DNA of 64,000 nucleotides from Neonectria sp. B-13 (lineage: Eukaryota > Ascomycota > Sordariomycetes > Hypocreales > Nectriaceae). Where the stretch lies: assembly GCA_002682825.1 (NCBI GenBank), contig NOKP01000002.1:434001-498000 (forward strand), given 5' to 3'. Made by a program: the position numbers and the translations under genes. The notes under the pieces were generated by a model that did not search any database, was not told the DNA's origin, and worked only from the letters and a program-made list of their open reading frames with translations. This document shows, in pieces, positions 58,001-64,000 of the stretch; the stretch's first letter is position 1; every line of letters starts with the position of its first letter.

Positions 58001-61000
58001 GGCAAACTGCAAAGTTCTGGTGTTTACACCTGCACCGACTTGCACACGGCTGTGGGACAAGCTGGTCGCAATGGCAGAATGGGGTACGACAACGCCTGCA
58101 CGTAGAAAGACACAATGTTAGCAAATTCCTCGACCATGATGTTTCTCAGCGACGTACCCTTGGGCTTCCCAGTTGACCCCTAAAGCGATGGGTAGAAGAG
58201 TCAGCAAAGTTCTTAGACAATGGAGAATGGCAGAGAGCGGGGAGGCCTGGTCGTGGCTGCGTGCTACCATCTTGAGATCGTCCTTGGCACAGGTGTTCGA
58301 GACTTTCCCACAGCATCTGCTCAAATGCTTACGCCCGAGACAATCCAATTGACAAATTCCAGCCACGACCCGTTTGCTACATTTCTGCTCGTTAGGTCGA
58401 CTTACTGAAGTATAGATCACATAACAAGCATTCGAGGGCCCAACGATTCCCGGTTCGAGGCTAGTTGTTATCGGCAAGCCTTGGACGTAACCAAGGTCGA
58501 CGGCGATTATTCTGGACATTCTCGTCTTGAGCTTATCGCGAAGATCGGGTGAGCAGACAAGCGCGGGTGCATCTACCTCCTCGAGTATGGCATCAAGTCG
58601 GTCTGTAGGGTGGTTGACATCCATTGGCAGCAAGACTCCACCGGCTTTGAGGATGGCAAGCATAATCACAACCGCTACGGCTGATTTCTCGCAGAGGAAT
58701 GGTACAATTGTTTCCGCTCGTACTCCGGCATCATGGAGTCTGATAGCCAATCGGTTGGAGAGGTTGGTCAGTTGTCCGTAGTCCAGATCGTGGTCCCAAG
58801 AGCAAATTGCAAGTGCCGATGGTTGGCAGCGAGCCATGTCCGTAACTTGGTCATGAATGCACGATTCTGTAGCAACAAGAGCGTCTGTGGTCCACCCAGC
58901 AAGCAGCGAAAGTTCATGACTGCTGAGACACTCGTAATCCGATAACGGCGCGTTTTCGTCGGAATCTGCGAGCTGCAAAATTGAAAGTTCGTATTGACGC
59001 AACAGAATCTTCACCTGGTCTGGAGAGACGACGCGTGCATCAAAGGCCATTTCGATGAAAGTCTCCTCAGGAGTGACTTGGCACGTGGTAACAAGCGCCA
59101 TGTTACCTGCCATGGCCAGAGTAGTAGAACCTCGGACAACACCCAATAGCTTTGCGTCCACTACAGACGTATTAATAGCCAAAAGGTTGTTGAAAAAGGC
59201 TGCGCTATTGCCTGTTGACCTGATGTTGTGCATACCGGTATGCGCAAACGGCAACATCTCAGTCAAATGAGCCTGTACATCGCGGACGAAAGACCTGCCA
59301 GAGGCTGCTGTTGGTACTTTGATTGCAAAGGGAGCAATTGCAGCTGTAAAGCCGGTCAATTCAGTAATTCCTTCAACTGGTGCGTCCCGCGCATCGAGTA
59401 GAACCCCGAAAGACACCTTGGCATTTCCCGTCAGCCGGGACATGCAGAGAGCCCAAGCTGCTTGAAGCAATGCCGGCAGTGTCGAGGTGTCTGTGTTCCC
59501 TGGTATGGTCATTTTGAAATTAGCCGAAGAGTCTGGCATGGCTCTAGAAGCGGCAGTCGTCAGCGGTGGGAACGTTGAAAGGTTTTCGAAGCCCTTGAGG
59601 TGATGCTTCCAATAATGTTTTCCCCTATCAATGAGACTGCGGTCCGTCAAGTAGCGGACGAAGGCGTTCGAAGAGTGCATTGTGCGCAAATTCTGGTCAT
59701 TGAAGGCTTTCTCAACGGCCTCTGTCAAGATCCCAAGTGTCCAGGCATCGCAGATGGCCTCATGAAGTGACAGACATATGAAGTGGTCGCCGTTCGGCTG
59801 ATCGATTCTGCTAAAATGGCATAGTGGACTGCCATATTGTATCCCGGCATCCTGATCCCACTTCAGGTATTCCTCGAGGTCTTCTTCTTCGGCCCAATTT
59901 GGCATCGGTTTGAGAATGACTTGAAAATCGCCAAGTCCATCCAGGAACACAATTCGGGTCCGGAGAGCAGGAATGACTGACTCGACAACGTTCCAGGCGT
60001 CACACAATTGATCAATCTCGTGGTTATTAACTTTCAAGACCCTGTGAGTGAAACATTTCTCTCCTCCAGCTACAGATGCTTTCATGAGGCTTCCTTGGGT
60101 CGGAGTGCACTGGTATATGTCTTGAATCCGACTTCTTTGCACGTGGCACTGGGATGCTGCCTTGCGCTTGACCTCATCGACGGCATCTGAGGCCACGAGA
60201 GCGAGCGGTGCCGGGGCCGCCACTGATATCTCAAGACAAGACGTCAGTGATGCAATGAGCTGCTCAGGAGTTTCGATGATCTTCTCAATAGCTGTCGCGA
60301 ATGTTTGCGCAATCTGTGATGCGAAAGATTCATCGATGTAGGAAGACCGGTAGATTAGCCTGCTCTCAAATGATGTTTTTGAATAGCTAACACCAATTGA
60401 TATGGGATACTACACCTTGTAAGTGTTTTCCAATAGTATAGAAGACAGAAGTTATCTTACCTCAGAGGGGTCGTCTATCTCGACGGGCTCCATCTTGATT
60501 GCCCCTTGGACTGCAAGATCCTTAGACCACGAAGGGCGAATTGTCAAGGCAGTGTTGAAAAGGGGCGAGTCGCCAAGGTCCAGTGAGTCAAACACCTGGC
60601 TTAACGAACACGCCGAATGCTCAAAGGCTTCAGATGAATCTTGTTTAGCTTTCTCCAGCAGGTCTAAAACGGTCGTTGTTGACATGACGTCGAATCTGGA
60701 CACCAGCATAGTTGCCAAAGGGCCCATAACCTGCTCTGCGCCTTCAAAGGTATTGCGGCCAGAGAAGACGCAGCCGAAAAACAAAGACTTCATCCCCGTG
60801 TACAGACGCAACACGATACTCCAGGCGACCTGCATGATGTTCGAGATCGTGACAGTGTGTTTTCTACACAAGGAATGCAACATCGCGGCATCGCTAAATG
60901 GAATTTTCACATGCAGTGTAGCGTCCGTCTCTCTTCCCTTGGAACCTGTACGAAGAGTTGGAATCAAGGACGGTTTCCCGCCGGCAAGGTATGACTTCCA

Positions 61001-64000
61001 GTACTTCTGCGCATTGTCCTGGTGGTTTTGGATCCATGCGACGTAATCGGCGAAGTCGGGCCCTCGAGGCACAAACGATTCGCCTGTATAAGCATGCCCG
61101 AGGAGTTCGCAGAGAAGGTTGATGACGTGCGCATCCATGGCTGCATGTGTGATATCAATCACAGCATAGACGCAGTTGGATTCTTGAACGACCACAAGAC
61201 GATTCGGCGGTTGCGCTGGACTAAAGGAGGGCCTTTTTAGGTTTCGGACCATTGCGTGAATGTCTGAATCCGAGCTCAAAGTAGCAATCGAAACGCAGGG
61301 GACCGTTTCTTTCAGAACTATCTGTTGAAAAGCGCTTTCGTCACACAGACCACTTGTAAACACCGTTCTCAGGATGGGAGAGGCTTCACAGACAGTATGC
61401 CAGGCGTCGATAAGCCTTGAAGTGTCGATTTTGCACGAGAGATCCCTTGGTGTGACCATGAAGGTTAGTCGTTGCCAGTAGACAGGTTTATCACTCTTCG
61501 ACCTAGCTAGCAGAATGCCCTCTTGGAGTGGTGTGCATGGATAGATGGTTTGCACATTTGACGGAGCTATATCAAAATCTCTGAGTCTTTCGTGAATAGA
61601 TTGCAGGCTTTCACGATCGGCTCGAAGCAAAGGCATATTGCTCAAAGTCAGTCGGGTTTCTTTTCGTGGGAGTTCCGTCACCAAAATGGTCAATGTATGC
61701 TGCAGTTCGAGAACCCAACATTCGAGGCGTTCCTGGTGTGCCATGTTTTTGTTGTAGTCGACCCAAAATTGCAAACACCCGTCCAAGATGGCGGTGGTAA
61801 CACTGAGTAAGCTTATTTGCTGGACGTCATCGGCAACATTACTAATCCGTACTGTGTCGGTGGAGGCCATTTTAAATAAGCCATCATCCCTCTCCACCTG
61901 CTGGATACGGCCCAAGAAGTTGAACATCAACTCGAAGTCTGCCACTCGAAGAGGGTCCCCTCCTAGCATGGCCGACGTGAACTTTGTCCGAGCAAGTGGC
62001 GAGATCTGTCGATAGCAGTCCTTTACCTTGGCCACAGCGTCCTCTATTGATGTGGTGTCGGTCACGTCAGCCATCAGTGGGAATAGTGTTGTGAACCAAC
62101 CAACGGTGCGAGAAAGATCTATGGTAGGATCATCACGTCCATGGCTCTCGGTAAACACAGCAATATGTCCACGATCAGGAAAAACCTTGTGGAAGGACAT
62201 CAAGGCGGCTGTGAGCATCAACTCAGTCGGCGTTGTGTCGAATGCCACATTGCATGCACCCATGATGGCGTTGGTGCTAGCAAGATCCAAGGAAAATCGC
62301 ATTTGTACACTACAACCATATAGAGCCGTGGTATTGCACATGTTCCAGAAATTCAGATCGACCTTCGGAGGTGGCCGAAACTGCTGTACGTCTTGGACCG
62401 AGTCGGCTTGATGCTGGATCCAAGACAGGAAAGGAAAGCCCTCTGGAAGTGAAGACTCGGGCAAGCAAAGCAGCGTTTCGAGATCTTCCAAAATGACCCG
62501 CCACGAGACCATGTCGATGATGAGATGGTGTGCACAGAGAAAGAGATACGAGATGCCCGGTTGGTTTACTGGGAGAATGAGGTCTGCTGCAAACATCGGG
62601 CCAAGCGTGATGTCGAAGCACCTCGCAGTAGCATCAACGATGTCTTGTACCTGCTTGTCTGCGTCTGCGGAATGGACACGAAAGCGGCAGGCGTCCTTGG
62701 TCTTCAAAGATATCGTTTGAGTCCACTCGCCGCTGTCCGATTGCGAGAAGCTTGCACGGAGCATAGAGTGGTGGGCGACCAATCTATAGAGCGCTTGTTG
62801 AAGCGCCGAAGGTGACACAGCTGTCCTGAGCTCCAGGAACACGGATTGGTTAAAATGATGGTGCAATGCTGGCCCAGAGCTGTTTGTGAACAAGGCTTGG
62901 ACAGGGGACAGAGCAGAGGAAAGGATTTCGCTTGTACCATTCCGTAGATGCGGATCCGGAATGGTAGCAAGTTTCTGACATGATGCTGCAGCAGCGGCTA
63001 GATTTGGACTTCGAATCAAGGCCGCCACTGTGACTTTGACGCCGCGAAGACGGCATCTGTTGGCCACTTGCATCGCTGAGATCGAGTCGCCGCCCAAGCC
63101 TTGGAATGAGCTCTGTCGTCCGATCTCATGTTCAGGTATGGCCAACACGGTGGCCCAAACGGACTGCATCAACACTTCCTCGGCCGACTTGAGAGCTTCC
63201 ACACTCAGATCCGACCCACTGGCATGAACCGTACGACGTGACAAGAGATCGACGTTGCTTAGCCAGGTCTTGATCGAAGCACGGTCGAGTTTCGCAGACG
63301 GTAATCGCGGCAGCTGCTCCACAACGAGCCAAATGTTCGGGACCATAAACGGCGGCAACCTGGATTCGATGTGCTCGCGAATGTGACACAAATAGCGATC
63401 TCGGTGGGATTCTGGCAATTCTTTCAGATTTGTCATTCTCGGGAGTTGGGGATCCGTCAGTGTCAGAACTGCAACTAGCTGGGAGGGAGCTTGTGCTATC
63501 GCGACAACCTCTCGTACAAACTCGCTGCCGACCAAGGTAGCTTCAATCTCTCCGAGTTCAAACCTTTGGCCGCGCATTTTTACTTGATTGTCCGCTCGGC
63601 CGCAGAGGGTGATGCTGCCATCAGTATTATATTTCGCGAGATCGCCGCAGCGGTAAAAGCGGCGAGAGGACGCGTCCCTTCGATCAAGAGCCCAAGAAGG
63701 AGGCCTTATGAAAGAAGCGGCAGTCTTTCCAGGATCGTCCAGGTAGCAACGTGCCACACCTGCGCCCTCGATGACGAGCTCTCCAATTGCACCTATCGGA
63801 CAAAGCTTGTTGACGTTACTTGGGTCCACAATCCATGTAGCACAACCTGTCGAGAACCCAATACTTTCGGGGTAGGGAGAGTCGCGCGTCAGCTCCGCGG
63901 TACTGGTGATTATAGATGCCTCACAGGGGCCGAAGCAATTGAAGAAGAGCACTGAAGAGCCCCAGATATCGACAGCATTTCTGTCAACTGCCTCGCCACC
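52034..64000 (-). CDS. Nonribosomal peptide synthetase, C-terminal modules (5' end beyond window)
   Basis: Assembles a peptide from activated amino acids on carrier domains. Exons: 64000-60461, 60409-58406, 58179-58158, 58095-54829, 54761-53547 and 53496-52034; total 11,511 nt, 3,837 codons in frame. Order: partial A1 (FNCFGPCEASI; GEI), T1 (GLGGDSISAM, Ser at 63085), E1 (HHLIIDMVSW, FNFLGR), C1 (ITHAAMDAH, about 61150), C2 (SLHEAICDAW, about 59760), A2 (GSTGKPKG split by introns; NGYGPSETAI), T2 (ALGGNSLRAI), C3 (VHHALYDGWS, about 56236), A3 (SGSTGQPRG; NGYGPAECTM), T3 (LGGDSITGM) and terminal E2 (HHLLVDWTSM, VGWFSTMYP, FNYLGGF), then stop. Two E domains imply D-residues. By eye against GrsA, pocket residues read DAFVMVGIC for A2 and DMYNEVGMI for A3; no substrate is assigned. 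No thioesterase or reductase follows. Confidence 0.95.

Noticed and set aside
58180..58405. Read-through of the 226-nt NRPS intron as coding
   Set aside because: It stays open for a while but destroys the A3 core motif; splicing restores GSTGKPKG.
1..64000. CRISPR arrays, bacterial operons, insertion sequences
   Set aside because: No regular spacer repeats, Shine-Dalgarno spacing or terminal inverted repeats with transposase; the DNA is eukaryotic.

Overview
The window reads as nuclear DNA of a filamentous ascomycete (Pezizomycotina). Genes are split by many short introns of about 40-110 nt with fungal branch sites. The content is typically fungal: Zn2Cys6 regulators, CFEM/PTH11-type receptors, a HeLo-domain protein, small cysteine-rich secreted proteins and a multimodular NRPS. 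The abundance of broken genes (kinase, Tc-toxin-like, transporter-like, carboxylesterase, regulator, CoA-ligase and F-box remnants) points to a fast-evolving accessory or subtelomeric region. I cannot name the species. Exon boundaries were worked out by hand; the lengths of every multi-exon gene model sum to an intact reading frame, except the lysine-rich gene at 9.8 kb, whose 3' end is unresolved.

Layout. 0-9.2 kb: a Zn2Cys6 regulator running off the left edge, a peroxisomal-type acyl-CoA ligase, a dead kinase, and a divergent pair of NAD(P)-binding proteins (NmrA-like and SDR). 9.8-22 kb: a lysine-rich unknown protein, a secreted berberine-bridge-type FAD oxidase, a CFEM receptor, an Upc2-like regulator, a secreted alpha/beta hydrolase and a mucin-like secreted protein. 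22-32 kb: decayed DNA with five gene relics around a small secreted protein and a second seven-helix receptor. 32-37 kb: a BAHD-like acyltransferase whose HxxxD Asp is Gly, converging with a LovD-like SxxK acyltransferase, then an F-box pseudogene and a stray 91-bp copy of the acyltransferase 3' end. 37-42 kb: three secreted proteins, one with 14 exons.

42.2-50.9 kb holds the most unusual locus: a HeLo-domain/ubiquitin-conjugating-enzyme fusion transcribed divergently from a 1,627-residue NO VEIN-like protein. The latter has lost its GHKL ATPase residues but keeps a PD-(D/E)xK-like C-terminus. Together they look like a candidate cell-death/ubiquitin module, which is inference.

52-64 kb is the 3' part of a very large NRPS on the minus strand (3,836 residues visible, N-terminus beyond the right edge). 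Its order is (A1)-T1-E1-C1-C2*-A2-T2-C3-A3-T3-E2: two adjacent condensation domains, the second with a damaged active-site motif, and an epimerization domain at the very end instead of a release domain. The acyltransferases near 32-35 kb are possible tailoring or release partners, but nothing in the sequence proves a link.
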